Below, one piece after another: positions 26,701-40,543 of a DNA stretch of 64,000 nt; the first letter of the stretch is position 1, and each line of letters starts with the position of its first letter. The stretch comes from Liolophura sinensis (lineage: Eukaryota > Mollusca > Polyplacophora > Chitonida > Chitonidae): NCBI RefSeq assembly GCF_032854445.1, contig NC_088298.1, positions 11,583,504-11,647,503 on the forward strand. The letters are read 5' to 3'. The notes under the pieces were generated by a model. It was not told the DNA's origin and searched no databases. It saw only the letters and a program-made list of their open reading frames with translations. Made by a program: the position numbers and the translations under genes.

Positions 26701-29700
26701 ATTCCATTGTAGTTGAGGACAAGCAGAGACAAAAGATGTACAAGAAGAGACAACTCATACACAAAACACAAAAGAATGAAACCTAGTTTCTGAATTAGTG
26801 TTGACACAAGTTATGTGCATTACACCATTTCATTGTAGTTGAGGACATGGATAGTAAGTTGTCTGAAGTACGGAAACTCTGCGCATCCATACAAGCAGAC
26901 GGTGCGGCCAGAGACAAGGCTCTGAATGACGCTCTCATCGTGTCAGATAAGTTCTATGACGTAATGACTGACGTCACCACTGCACTCCGTGACCTCAAAG
27001 ACAACGTTCTGTCCCAGGAGCCGCCCGGAGTGGATGCGCCTACGGTACTGGAACAGATGAAGGAGCTAGAGGTAACTATTAAATGAGAAATTATTGACGC
27101 GCTAAAGGCCATATGTTCGATATTTTTTTTCAAAAATATTAGCATTGATTTCAATGACCGAAATGCCATCTCTGGTTCTCAGATGTCATCTTGGTATCGG
27201 TGACGTGTTGTCTCTCTTGGAATAAATACAGTTAAAACAATATGGTTGGCAAAATTACCCTCATAGGTAATTTTTTACTATAAATTTTTTTACGGCTCCG
27301 TACATTTTACCATTCATCAAATCTGGCACGAAAAGTTTTGAGTTTTAAAAGTATTTTTAAAGGAAATCAATAGTTAAAGTTTGACAAATATTTATGTTTC
27401 AACGCAGGAATTTAAGAACGAGATGGTGAAGTGTAAGGACATGGTGAACGACTGTCAGCGAATCGGAGGTCAGCTGGATGCCATTTGTGGTGCCACTGGC
27501 AAGATTGAAGTGAAGAAAAACCTGGAAGATTTAGGAGTTTTGTTGGACGATGTGGAAGATATTACCAAAGACAGAGAAGAAGAGCTCAACAAGGGTCTCG
27601 CGGTGGCCGAGAAATTCCAGAACACTCTCGATGTAATTGTTATTCTGGTGTCTGCTTTCATTTCCATAATCCTGGCTGCAGTCGTGTCAGTGAAATATTC
27701 TTCAGTAAAAACCAGATAAATAAATAAATAAACAAACGATCGTTTAACTTATACCTGCTAAGTTGAAATCATTAATATTAAATGTACAGATGATTCTGAA
27801 TTATATTGTAGCTTTTAAGCTCATTAATAACAGTATGAGAATAAATGACGTTTAAACAATATCCGTGCGGGCAAAGGCATGGTTTGGTATACATGTACCT
27901 CGTGTTTTGGTATACATGTACCTCGTGTTTTGGTTTCAGTCTATAATGTCCTGGCTTCCAATGTCGGAACACAAACTGGGGAATATGGATCCCCCGGTGA
28001 TGGACCCCAGGGGCCTTCAGAAACAAACAGAGGAGATACAGGTCGGTGCGATAATATAGCTGTTATAGCCATCTGATGCTATAAATAACAAAAAACAAAT
28101 TCTGCTGCTTATCCTCTAAAATACTGAAGCGCTCCTATGATCTAATCAAAATTCCAAACATTTTTAAGCTATAAAGGGAGCAAGTTTTTCGAAAGTGAAG
28201 CTGAATTAAGTAGTATTGTTCTAAACAACAATTAACAATCTTTCGTTCTAATTGTGAAAGATATTATTCCCAGGCAAGCATATATAAAATGTAATTTTAA
28301 TTACTGCAGCAGTGAATATTTTTGACATGACTTTACCCATATCATATTTGCAGTCATTCAAGACACAGATTCACCCTAAAATAGTGGATCTCGAGGCTTT
28401 GAACCAACAGCTGGCTGCTCTGCGCGACACGTCACCAATGGCGGCCGAGTCACTTCAGAGGCCGGTACAAGACGTTAACCAGAGATGGAGCGACCTCATC
28501 AGAGAAATCTCTGCAAGGGAGGTAAGTCTTGTACAAAATTTGATGGTGTTTAAATGGACTTGCTGTTGCGCCAACGAACCATGAGGGCGTGGAACTGACG
28601 TCATCGTTTAACTGATCTTAAACTTTTATGAGAACCACGTTTTGTTGTATGTATGCTCTAGCGTTCATTCCAAAAATTCTTCAATTTATTATCCTGTAAT
28701 TTTAATGTCCATAAATTACACTTGCGATGGGATACTCAGTGGTGAAATTTTCATTAAATATTGAAGCCAGGTATTTATTTTATCCTTTCCTTATATAGGC
28801 ATCTCTTAATGACATGGGCATGCATGTTGGAGAATTGGACAGCGCCATGGATGACGTCATCAACTCTGTCACTCTAGGCGACAAAGGCGGAAGTAAGATC
28901 CCAGAAAGCCACGCGGATCCCAAATGTCTGGAAACGAGGCTGAAACGTCTCCAGGTTAGTTGTTATATAAAAATGAATTTGTAACAAAACACGTAAACAT
29001 AAGGTTGGAAGAGCATTTGGATGTACACTCAAGGCCTGTTTCTAACTGTGAATTTTCTGTATGGAAGCGAATTTGACCATTATTTGATGAATTCAAGATT
29101 TCTGATATATGGATGATGTCTAGGGACTTTTTCAGAACGGTGGTTGGATGAAAGCAATAAGGGATGAACGCAGTTGTATTAAAAAGAACATCGGTCAATA
29201 ATGAAACCAACGAGAAAACATACATAGTTTCAAAAATTCATCGCTTGAAAAAAAATTTATTTTCAGGACGTTGTTGATCGTTTCTTAATCAAACACTTCA
29301 ACAATTATGCAATAACCCGATATTTCAGCTGATACAAAGGGATATACAGAACCAGGAGGCTTTGAGTCGGAAGTTGAACAAAGCTGTTGAAGATTTGCTG
29401 AAGCGAACAGGCGATGAGCATTCACCTCTGAGCGAGAAAAAAAATCTGATGAATGAACTGGTGAAATCGGCACAGGTGAACACTCTGGGAAAGCAGAATC
29501 AGTTGCAAGAGGCCCTTAGAGAGGTAAGTTCTCCGTTATTCGGACGCCTCCGCAGCCCCAAAATTAGCGGGGCTAATGCAGCACATTGACCCAGGAGCCC
29601 ATCACCATCGCGGCTGCTGTGAGTTCAAGTCCAGCTCGTGCTGACTTCCTATCCGGTCGTATGTGGAAACGCCTTTCAGCAACCTGTGGATTGTCGTGGG

Positions 29701-32700
29701 TTTCCCCCGGTCTCTGCCCAGTTTCCTCCCGCCGTAATGCTGACTGCCACTGTATCAGTGAAATATTCTTGAAAACACCAGTCAAATAAATTAATAAATT
29801 ATCCGCCTCTTGTTTTACATTTCGGTGAAGGATTATGATGAACACATTTCCTTTGATAGATTTACATTTGTTGATAATAAAGTATTAAATTAAGTTTTCA
29901 TTTTATTACGTAACCGTTGGGCGTTGAGATGTACAGATGACATCAGGATGCCTATAGAAGCATCACATGTCGAACAGTATAACAAACCATTCATGAAGGC
30001 ATACATGCTGCTCAGAATAAGACGTTGGGGGTGGGGGTGGGGGGTGGTGGGAGAAATATCTTGCCGGTGAATTCAGAGGCTAAATTACCTTTGATTAAAA
30101 TTTGTGAAATATTATGCTAAAATTATTTCAAGTGCAACTGTGGATTGTGGATGAGAGAAAGTTAAATTGTTTTAACACAAAAAATCCCTTGTTACTGTGG
30201 TATTTCGTTACTGGGCTTGCAATATTTGTGTTTGAAAAGGTTTAATTTTTACCACGTCTGGTATATTAAAATGCGATTAAAATATGGTACATTGGTGAAT
30301 CTTAGAATCACGATCAGTTTTAAGTAGCCTGTATATATGGTAGCAGAATGTTACAATCACTGGATAACCCAACTGTAATATTAAATTTTTCATTCAGGTG
30401 AAAAAATTCGTGGGGTCTATTGAGGATCTCCTGCAGTGGATTAACGAGCTAAGGATGGATCTGAAATCCCCGGCCCCTCTGGGAGCTCTACCAGACACAG
30501 CCAAGAGACAGAGTGATGCATTCAAAGTAACACATTATTCGTACTAATTAAGTTCATTATACTAGTGGCCTCGGTGGCTTAGTTGTAAGCCTGCTGGTGT
30601 AGCACAATCACAAAGGAGCCTCTTGCCAAAATTCATGTCCAGCTCAAGCCGGTTTCCTTTCTAATTGTACCTTGAAATGTCAACCAGCAACCTGCCAGTG
30701 GTCGTGGGTTTCCCCAAGGTTTCACCCCACCACAAGCTGGCCCCCTTCGTATAAATGAAATATTCTGGTGTTCTGCTTAAATCATTTCATTATATTCTCA
30801 GGCCCTCTTTCCGGCCTATAGAAAAAAAAACAATATATAATATCCTGCAATGGTATGAAACAGAGCAGTGTGTGGTACAAAGGAGAACAATTACATACAA
30901 CACTGAGCGAAAGACACAAATTGTGACAAATTTCTTAACTGTTTCTATCAACATTACATGTACTGTGACTGGCTTAGGGATCTCCATGCAATTTTGTGGT
31001 CTGGGTAAATTGTTTTGGATGATATTCTATTGTCTCAAATTCATTGTTCTGAACAGATGGGACTGTGGAGTCTCAAATTTTGCAAGGTCCCCAATACTGA
31101 TTACTTGTCTACGTCAGACCGTAATGATTTGATGTCAAGGTTTAAAAATATATTTTTTAAGTTGATTCGCTTTGGAGGAAATGAATGAAAATGAATTTCT
31201 TTTTATAACTTATGAAACAGTGAATAAAGTAAAAACAAAAGCCCACTTATAGTCTCGAATATTCCTAAGTATTCTAATAAGACAGACTAACTGTACTATA
31301 ACCCTGGTGTCCCTATATTAACAGGTAATTCAGGTCGCTGTCCCATTGGCAGACTTTAAAAGCAATATCATATCGCCATCAGGGAATATAGCTAATTGGT
31401 GAAAGACGAAGAGCAAACAGTATTTGACAGTAAAACCGTGAGATGAGCGAAATTACATTGAACGTAACACGCGACGCCAATAATAAAAGTAAATAAATTG
31501 GTCTCATCATGAAAAGTAAAGATCTAAATAACATGTATTCAGTTAGTTAGTTAGTTGGCCGATTAGCAGGATTATAAATAATCTCCCTTGTAGCACGGAT
31601 AGAGATTATGTCTTATTCACCACACGTTTTTCATCTGATTTTATCTACAACGCTGTCTGTACATGGAGGATTTTTCTCGTGAACTGTGTGATCCTTTACG
31701 TAAAGATTTAATCGCCATATTACTGCAACAGTTGACATATTTTTGTTTCCATACGATGTAACTATGTTATGTGCGTTACCAAGGTTAGAGTATAGTTACG
31801 TTGGCCACAACTAGACACGTAGAACTCCGTTCTACACAGCCTTGGGGAGGATATGTGGGGGACATACCGGCGGTGTGGGGAATAACGGTTTACAAGCTGA
31901 ATCACTACTTTTGATGTATGTACCCAAGTTCGGGTGTACATATTAAATAATGTACATGTCAATAACTTGACCCAGTTGTTGTGCTATGTTGTATAGCCTT
32001 GGTTGCATCAGAGGCTTTAATAGACAAATTACAGATTTGCTGTTTGTGAAGGAATACTGGTAGGAAAGCACCCTGAGCTGTTCATTTCAGATCAGATTTG
32101 TACCTTTTCTGGTGCTTCCCCACACTAGTCTACTGTGGTTGAAATTACGTACAGAGTGTCCTAGAAGTCGCACACCATACAGGTTGAAGTTGAATGCTTC
32201 AGCTACAGAGCGGTGTGTTGTCCCATCTCTTCTAAACATAAAAACCAATTCAACTCTTTCTTGTGCTGTTAGTTTATTAGCCATAATTAACTCTGAAAAA
32301 CAGAAAAAAAAATTAAAATCAGTATTAAAGCTGAAACACAGAAAAAAATGAAAATCAGGATGGTGCACGACTTCTGGGACACCCTGTATATTAGGCTAGG
32401 TCACTTGGTTTATGTGCACAAAAATTTACACCATTTTTGTCCCATACCCACAAGTCAGTCTAGTGTGCTTCACTCCACACAGAATATTACAAAATATGCA
32501 AATTTTATCATCCTAGTAACAGAAAAACCATAAGTTTGCTGAGAACATATCGTATCAGAAAATTGATACTTACAGTAATCAACATGCGGAAGGTATGCTT
32601 CACTGACCTGATCTTCCACATTTTCACTTGTTTATTTTTGCTTCACTTGACAATCTTTGATTCCCAAACAGAAACAATTCGAGGACATGCTGAGCAAGGA

Positions 32701-35700
32701 GGACAGCGTTGGCGAACTGGTTGCCAAGGGACAGAAAATTCTGGAGAGATGTAAACCGGAAGACGTGACCCAGATGTCTGAAAAGATGCGCAAACTGAAG
32801 GAAAGATGGCAGGATACGAAAGAAAGGGCATACAGGCGGAAGGTGAGGAGAGGAAAAATTGAAATGACAATTAAACGGTATATGTTACCGGACCAAATCT
32901 CGGTAGTATAAATCTCGGAAGATAGTAATGCACCTGTAGATGGCAGTAAATTTTATCCATTTATTGCTGTCTTGTTTTAATGCTTGGCTTGAACTCATCG
33001 GAGCTTGGAAAGGACAATGGGTGGTATTGCTTTATTGAGTTTGTGCCTGTTGAATTAATGCATATAACGTTTGAAGATTTCTTTACTCAGGTATGAAGTA
33101 ATTTTTTCTTTTCCTTCAGGACAAACTTGAGGAACATTCCCAGAATGTTGGCGAATTCCACAAAACTCTTAAAGGATTCACCGAATGGTTGACCAACTCT
33201 GAGATCACTCTGAAGGGTTTTGTGTATCCCAGCAAGCTCGTGGACCGAGTACTGAAGCAAATAGAAACACATACGGTAAGATTTTCACTAAAATTATCTG
33301 TATTTCTTTTTTTTAAATATTCCCAATGTAAATTTAATAATCTACATATGTATCATGGAAGAGATATTTTAACAGTATATTTTTATTTTTCAATTAAAAA
33401 TTATTTAACAGCTAACTATAAGGCATATTGAACATTATACCATTTTCATTACACATATAAAGCAGTTTAATTTACCTTTTATCATTTGAACACTTGAAAA
33501 CATTTTCTTCACCCGTGAATAATGGGAGAGATAATCTGTTTTGGGATTTTGGGAACAACTTCAAATTTTTGAATATTTGTAATTCTTTAATTTTTTAGTT
33601 ATTTCCATTTCTTTTCAAATGATATCGACATTCTGTTATTTTGAGTAATTTCCATTTTTTCACAGAGTTTTAAGGCAGAAGTTATGAAGCAGAAAGAAAT
33701 AATGGAAAAGCTGGATAGAACTGGAACCTATCTGAAATACTTTGGACGAAAACAAGATACCATCTACATTAAGAACTTGCTAGTTGGGATACGACTACGT
33801 TGGAAAAAATTATTGCGACGTGTCGACGAGAGAGGACGCTATTTGAAACAAGCTCACAAAGAAGACAAGCGGGTAAACAATAATTTCCATTCTACAAACT
33901 TTCGTTTACTTTGCACTTACATCTTATTGAATACTTTTTCTACGAGCTAAATAATTAGAAAAAATTATTTTTTGTTCAACCACGTTATTTGAGAAATGTA
34001 TCGACTGGTCTTTCTGAGTAACATGTGCGACTCATTGCACATTAGGTGCGGGTTCAATCCCGAGTTTGGACAAGGCATTTGTGAATTTGTGGCTCTCATC
34101 ATGCACTGTTTATGGGGCTTTGATGACAATAAGAGGTCACTGAGGCTTCTGTGGCTGTTTGCGCAATCTAAGGTTTGTCCAAGACCATTTGTGTTCACCA
34201 ATATGGTGTGGATATATGTGCATCACATATGGGGAAACTCCTCAGTAACTAACCACCCATTCGCTGCCTTAGGTCTTACACCAGCGCTACTGAACAGTCA
34301 TTAGATCAAAATTACTCTCGAATCATTTGTGTGGTGTACTTTATCTCTTCAGTTCTACGATGCATGGAAGAGTCTCTGTGATTGGTTGGACCAGAGTGAG
34401 AGAAAAATGACACGGATAATCAGCCAAGCCCAATCGCCAAACAAGGTCAACCAGGATATGGACGAAATCAAGGTAAAGTCTACCTTTCTGTGTAACACAG
34501 AATTTATTCCACCTGAAGTACTGATGTCTAAAACTAGGTGGTGGCTATACTACAAATGGTGAAGGTACATGGACATTGCTGAATGTATTTTTGCTAGACT
34601 TGCCTGGGACTGGGTATGTGCGTGGTCTGCATATAACACTTTCTTATATATGTGTATGCAGATGGGTGACTACATTCAAAATTTTACCTGAACATTTTGC
34701 TGATTTTACAGCAGTTTAGTTTAAGTTACCAGACGGGAGGCCTCTCACCAATGCGATCGCTGTGAGTTCATGCTGTATGGCTTCCTCTCCAGCCTGATAT
34801 AAAGCTGCGGATTGTCGTGTGTTTCCCCTGGGCTCTGCCCGCTTTCCTCCCACCATAATGTTGGCCGCCGTCGTATAAGTGAAACATTTTTGAGCACGGT
34901 GTAAAACTCCAATCAAATAAGTAGATTTAACTTTCCAAAATGAGTAATTCCATGATGACTGATATAATGCTGCATAGAAATAACTACATTTTACAAGCAT
35001 CGAAAGTATTCAAAATCCAAGAATAAATAATAAAATAATAAAAATTGACCTCATTTTCTGCATCTTGGAATCTACAGGACCCGGTAAGGACATTTAGCGG
35101 AACTTTGGGTATAATCCTGCTTGTTTTGTCCCTGTGCACTTAATCCGTTTGTCCCTCTTGAATAACAGTGATCCTATGACATGATCTGAGAGGAGCGAGA
35201 TATTAAACTAGACTGTTAGAAAATTCCCATAATTATACTATATATTTTCACCCAGCCACAGTTATTTCCGTTTCTTCCTCTATAGATTACTAGTTTTCAA
35301 TAGCAGCTTTGTTTTTCTTTACAAATGTATTTATCTATCACCTATTTATTTTTCCACGAGAGTTTCGTTTTCTTTACGGAACTGTTTTTCTGTAACAAAA
35401 TTTTGTTGTATGAGAACGTCTTAACGGCTTCTAATTTCGTTTGGCTCTTTCATGTTTTACTACTTCTGCAAAGATAAGCGTTGGATTTACTTGACATGTA
35501 TTGAGGAAATTCTTTTGTGACCTGAAAGGGTCATTCCCTCCTGTTCTTGTGTGGATATGTTCTTATACGATACAATCATGAAAGCACTCATTCCCACTAT
35601 TTCACACCACTATGTTATTCTGTAATAAATATATTTATCAGTTTTACCTTTTCCTTATCCCCCTGTTATACTGTTGTAAACTAAATCATCTATTTCAAAT

Positions 35701-38700
35701 CTCTCATCATACACGTTATCGGACATTTACAGGTTTGATACATGTCGACGTAAGAATAATATATGAACGATTAAATTGTACTGCATACAAATACAGGTAG
35801 GCCTATATGTGAAAAGTAATAGTATATTTGTTTAAATTATTTGAAATACAGGGAAGATAACAGACGCATACACATTTAGTATGATATGCCCTATGCTCGA
35901 AACAATTCCACTTTTTATTTCGTTATCCGAGGAAAAAGTTATGTGTCAGTTTTTCGGTACATGATCAATCTCGAAAAAAATATGCCCATTCTGAATGATT
36001 ATTTTCTTTGAAGTGTAAGGCCTTATATATCCACGTGTCAGATTGCTGTAAATGTTTATACGGACAACAGTTTAATTATCTTGTTCATGTTTGTTATTAT
36101 TGTCAAAACCTGCATACTAACATTGGTCAAATAGCCGGCAGCTTTGGCCGTGGAACCTGTGGAGCCATATGGAGAGCTACCTTAAAGGAGGTTTCTTTTG
36201 ACGTTTACTGGGTTTCCTCTTTCTATAAATCCCACGGGCACAATAAGTCAAATACTCTAAAAAGCTGTGCAGTGTAGATCAAAGAGAAAAGAAATAATTA
36301 AAGTTGACCGCTGTTTGATTGTGATACTCAATAAAGAAATGGCGAGGAAATTAAGGAACATTCATGCGGTAGTCAGAAATTCCCTGTAGAGGACTTACTT
36401 TATTGTTGGGTGTATACATTTATTATAAATGTTTGACATACATTACAACAGGCTGCAAATGCTCTCATTATAACCGGTGGAGGGCCGAAACGGCCGCATA
36501 ATGGCCGAAAGGAACTCAAGGTATCAACGCGCTTTGCTATATGTCACGTGACTAGCTTAGATCGTCTGCACCGCTTTTCAGTTTCTCGTACTTAGTACGA
36601 AATGTGAAGGCTGGCCCTACTAGTAGTATTTGTGTGTGTAGAAAGCATCCGTTGTGACATTTTAGATTTTGTTGTTGTTGTTAGGCGTTTCTGTACATTG
36701 CTTTTGATAGTTTCTGTACTTTTTTAGCGGCTGCTTAAACTTCAAACGCACCTGCATGTTGGTCGCGTGAGCTCTGCAATAGCTGTAGAAAGCAGCAGTC
36801 GGCATCACCACCTCTTTTAATGATCAGCTGTGTGTGGTAGCTGTGGCTGATGTTAGCAAGCTTCCATTATACACTGTTGCTTTTAGTGTACCAGTAGTGA
36901 GCTGTTCTTATAGTACTTTATGATGATAAAGAAGTGTACCTCTTAGTGAATGACATGTAGTTTTGTATTTCGTGCATGTATATTTATTTATTCATTGGAT
37001 TGTTCCTCGTGAAGTTTTTTTCCTGTATGGCGGGAAGGTTTATCGGTGGAGAATCGACATCGAAATGACTGATATCCTCCGCCTAACTTAACTTCATTGC
37101 TGTCGTATAAATGGAACATGTTTGACTAGGACATTGTATACTGTACTGAACAATACGCATGAAAATATATTAGAAGGAACACGCTGTGTGGTTACACAAT
37201 TGCTTATTGTTGTTTTTTTCTGGTGTTTCACATTTTCAGTAAAAATGCAATGTAAATTTTATGCCCTGTTGATATCCGTCCACCGTATCCATTATTTCCA
37301 AATGTGATGTTGGTGCTGTAGGATGTAGTCTACACCACTTTGATGTCTGTTGTGAAAATCGTAAATATTGTTCTTTGGGATGAAGTTGTGATCTATTAAT
37401 TATTTTTTATTGTGATCATAGGTATAAGAGACTTAGGCCTTTACAAGTTTTTAGTATTTAATTCTTTCAACATATCGGGTCGCAATCTGGGCATGCGTAT
37501 TTTACTTAACTTTATATCGGGGTGCTCGATTTCGTCCATCTTAGTTACCATAGTACCAAGGGCGGAATAGTAATGTCGTGAGTGAGTGAAAACTTGTTAT
37601 TGAAATATTGTGCTTACTTTTAGCCTCATATCAATTCACCTCATATCAATTCGCCTCGTTTCAATTTTAACATAGCTCCTGGGTTGAACGTTGAACGTCA
37701 GGTCTACTCAGATAAACGTGTGAAAGTGTCTTAAATTAGGTATTATGTTCCGTTTGTGTAGGTCATTTGGTATGATCGCAGCCATGGACGAAAGACCCAA
37801 GCTAGTTGCGTTCATTTCCCGTTGCTGTTGTTATTTTTGTAAATTTACAGAATAGTGTATTTTAAATTGTAAAGAAAACTATATTGTTGGGGTTGTCCTT
37901 CCTATAGCAGCCTCCATCACACTTGGAAAGCATCGAAAATTAAAATGGAAACATAATAGCTACTAGAGACCTTCTAGAGTATTTAACAAAATCGTTAATG
38001 AACAGTTCCCAGAATTCCACGAACATTGGCACAGCATCGGAATTAATATGGAACACCAATTTAGAAGGTTTAATCGTGTCTTTAAATAAAATCGTCCATC
38101 TATTAGTCTCCTCCAGTCTCACTTATTCTGTGGCCTTTATCCCCACTCCTCATCATCTACCCCCCCCCCCCACACCCCCCCCCCCCCCTACACACACACA
38201 CACACCACCTCCACACATACACACCACCACTTCCCGTCGCCTGTGTACATCATCGACTTCAGCATTAGCTTTATTGCTAAGTGACCCAAGCACTTTGTGC
38301 TAATGTTGTTTGTAAGAGACGTTAGTAATATCCTACGAACGTGAGTATAAGCTGGCTTAATCTCTCATCTAAACAAATACATGGTGTGAAAACTAACCCG
38401 GACTTGTCACTGTTTTCTTTGGTAATGCACATCCTCCTTACTAAGCCATGTGCTGCGACTCTGTACACAAAGCTTGCAGGCACGGATTACTTATTATCAC
38501 ATTTGGATGTTTTGATAAGGGTTAATGAAGCTGTCGAAATAAGATGATTTTGATATTGCTAGGTGTGAGGTTGACTTGGTATAACGGTTTAATATAGTCC
38601 TCAATTAAATATATACTTCTTTATTATTCCTTTTTGGCATTTCCTTTGTCTTAGTGTATCTCATGTATTGGACACTGACACAGTTATTGTACCTACGCTT

Positions 38701-40494
38701 GAAAACGTGTACTTCATTGTTTTTTGATCGTAACTATAGAGTGTCGCACTAGTAAATAGAATGTTACTTTTATCTGGAGAATTGTCTAGGTTTTCATGAT
38801 TGAAAGGAACACTCGATTATATTGTACATTTCGAAGATAAATTCTGTATTGAATAACGTATGAACACATCACCTCCCTTATGACAACCACCTTTTAGGTT
38901 TAATTCATCTTTGCGCGGGTTTATGCAAAATCACAAGCCGCAGTAAAATACAGGGTATATCTCTACCTAATAAAAATTGACCAGTTCAACGCTTTTTTTT
39001 TGCCCCAGAGAATTATGTAGACGCTACTGAAGCTTAGCAGTTATTAGGTTACCCCTGAATTTTAACATAGCTCATACCAGAGCGGGATGTTATAGACTGG
39101 GTTTGTTTGGTTTGCGGTTCCCTTTTAACGAATTGTGTGGGCATAGCAGGATCTTACAACATTGTATTTGAGCAAAGACACTGCGTTTGTGCATACGAAA
39201 AGATCCCCTAACGGAGCCTCAGTATCTCTCATCTCAGTTAAAGATCACGTGACGGGATAACCAGATATTTTCGTGTACACCTGAGTGAGTCAATTGCTCT
39301 GGGCTGTTCAACAGGTTGTGTGTGTGTATGTACTATGTTTAACTATATACAAGGAGAGTTCCAGTGGTATAGCTGCCTGTATATACAGGTGTGTCAAGGT
39401 AACTTACGACAGGACAGGTAGACAACTCAGGTAAATGATACATTGATACTGACCACCAGGTACGTTAATTCACTTTCACCAAGTGGGTCTGTGTGTAAGT
39501 ACCGGAGAAAACTATCACCAGGTGAGAAGTTACCCGTGATTTTATGGACCAGGTGTCCTCGTGCACGTATTATAGGTTCCATGACAGAGATAACTCGGCT
39601 TTCAGTAAAACTGTACCGATCTCGTGACCTCTTCATTATGAGTTACTAATTTGATTTGTGTGCAAATATTGGAGTTTTTCCCCAGGTGTTGAATAATGGT
39701 AAGCCTCAATCCCTAACACACGTAAGCCAGACCAAAATAGAGTTGACGGTTTTAGCAGTTTATCCGAGAAGATGTGAGCGAGTTATTTCAAAGCGGCCAA
39801 CACTCAGGTGTTGTTAACCTACCAGGTCTGCTCCTATTTGAAAGGATATTCACTTAACTATGGTTTGTCCGAAATGCGGTGTGAGTATAGCCCTTATCTG
39901 TATGAAAGCCTGTATTAATACTGTTAGTGTTACTCGCTGCTTTAAGCCTTAAACTAGTTTTACTGATGTTTTAAAGCAAACCGTGTTTTCTGCACATTTG
40001 TAGGTATTTCAACAACAACTTAACAGCAAGCATCAGGACTTTTACTCCGCTACTCGACTAGGCAGGAATCTCAAAGATCGGTGCACAAAAACAGACCCCG
40101 AAAAGGCGGTCCTGCAGGGCATGCTGGATGACTTAAAAAACAAATGGAATTTTGTTCGTACTGTGGTCTCAAAAAGGTAAGTCCACAACGGCGCCATGTT
40201 GACCTAGATTTTGCTGCTTTTCCCCTTCCTACAGCTGTACGTTGAAACTAAGTCTGCAGTGCCACCCGGTGTTAATACCTGATGTCAGGTTCATGTTACT
40301 CACCTGGATTACACACCATTATCTGACAGCTACGCAGGTGTTCTATGGAAAATAAAAGCTTACATATGTACTTATGTGCCAGAGCACCAAGTAGCAAGTA
40401 ACAAGCTGTGAGAGGGGCAGACAGTAGATGCACTACGAAGTGTCAGTACTTCAGCCTAACCCGATGCTAACCGCCATTCTGCTTAAGCGTTAAG

Positions 40495-40543
<49 letters not shown>

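Larger units (their letters stand above)
28042..29328 (+). other. Introns 26-28
   Basis: Three introns of about 280-375 bp between exons 26 and 29; no repeat or regulatory element recognised. Confidence 0.5.

Noticed and set aside
26711-26800. Alternative exon from the upstream duplicated acceptor (ttgaggacaagcag...)
   Set aside because: The frame meets a stop after about 25 codons and no donor in phase precedes it; treated as a decoy acceptor.
36728-36757. Candidate microexon [10 protein letters not shown] between tttttag and gttggt in intron 34
   Set aside because: Exon 34 already has the correct 32-residue spacing from its Trp to the next repeat's Phe in exon 35, so an insertion of 10 residues would break the repeat; donor is weak.
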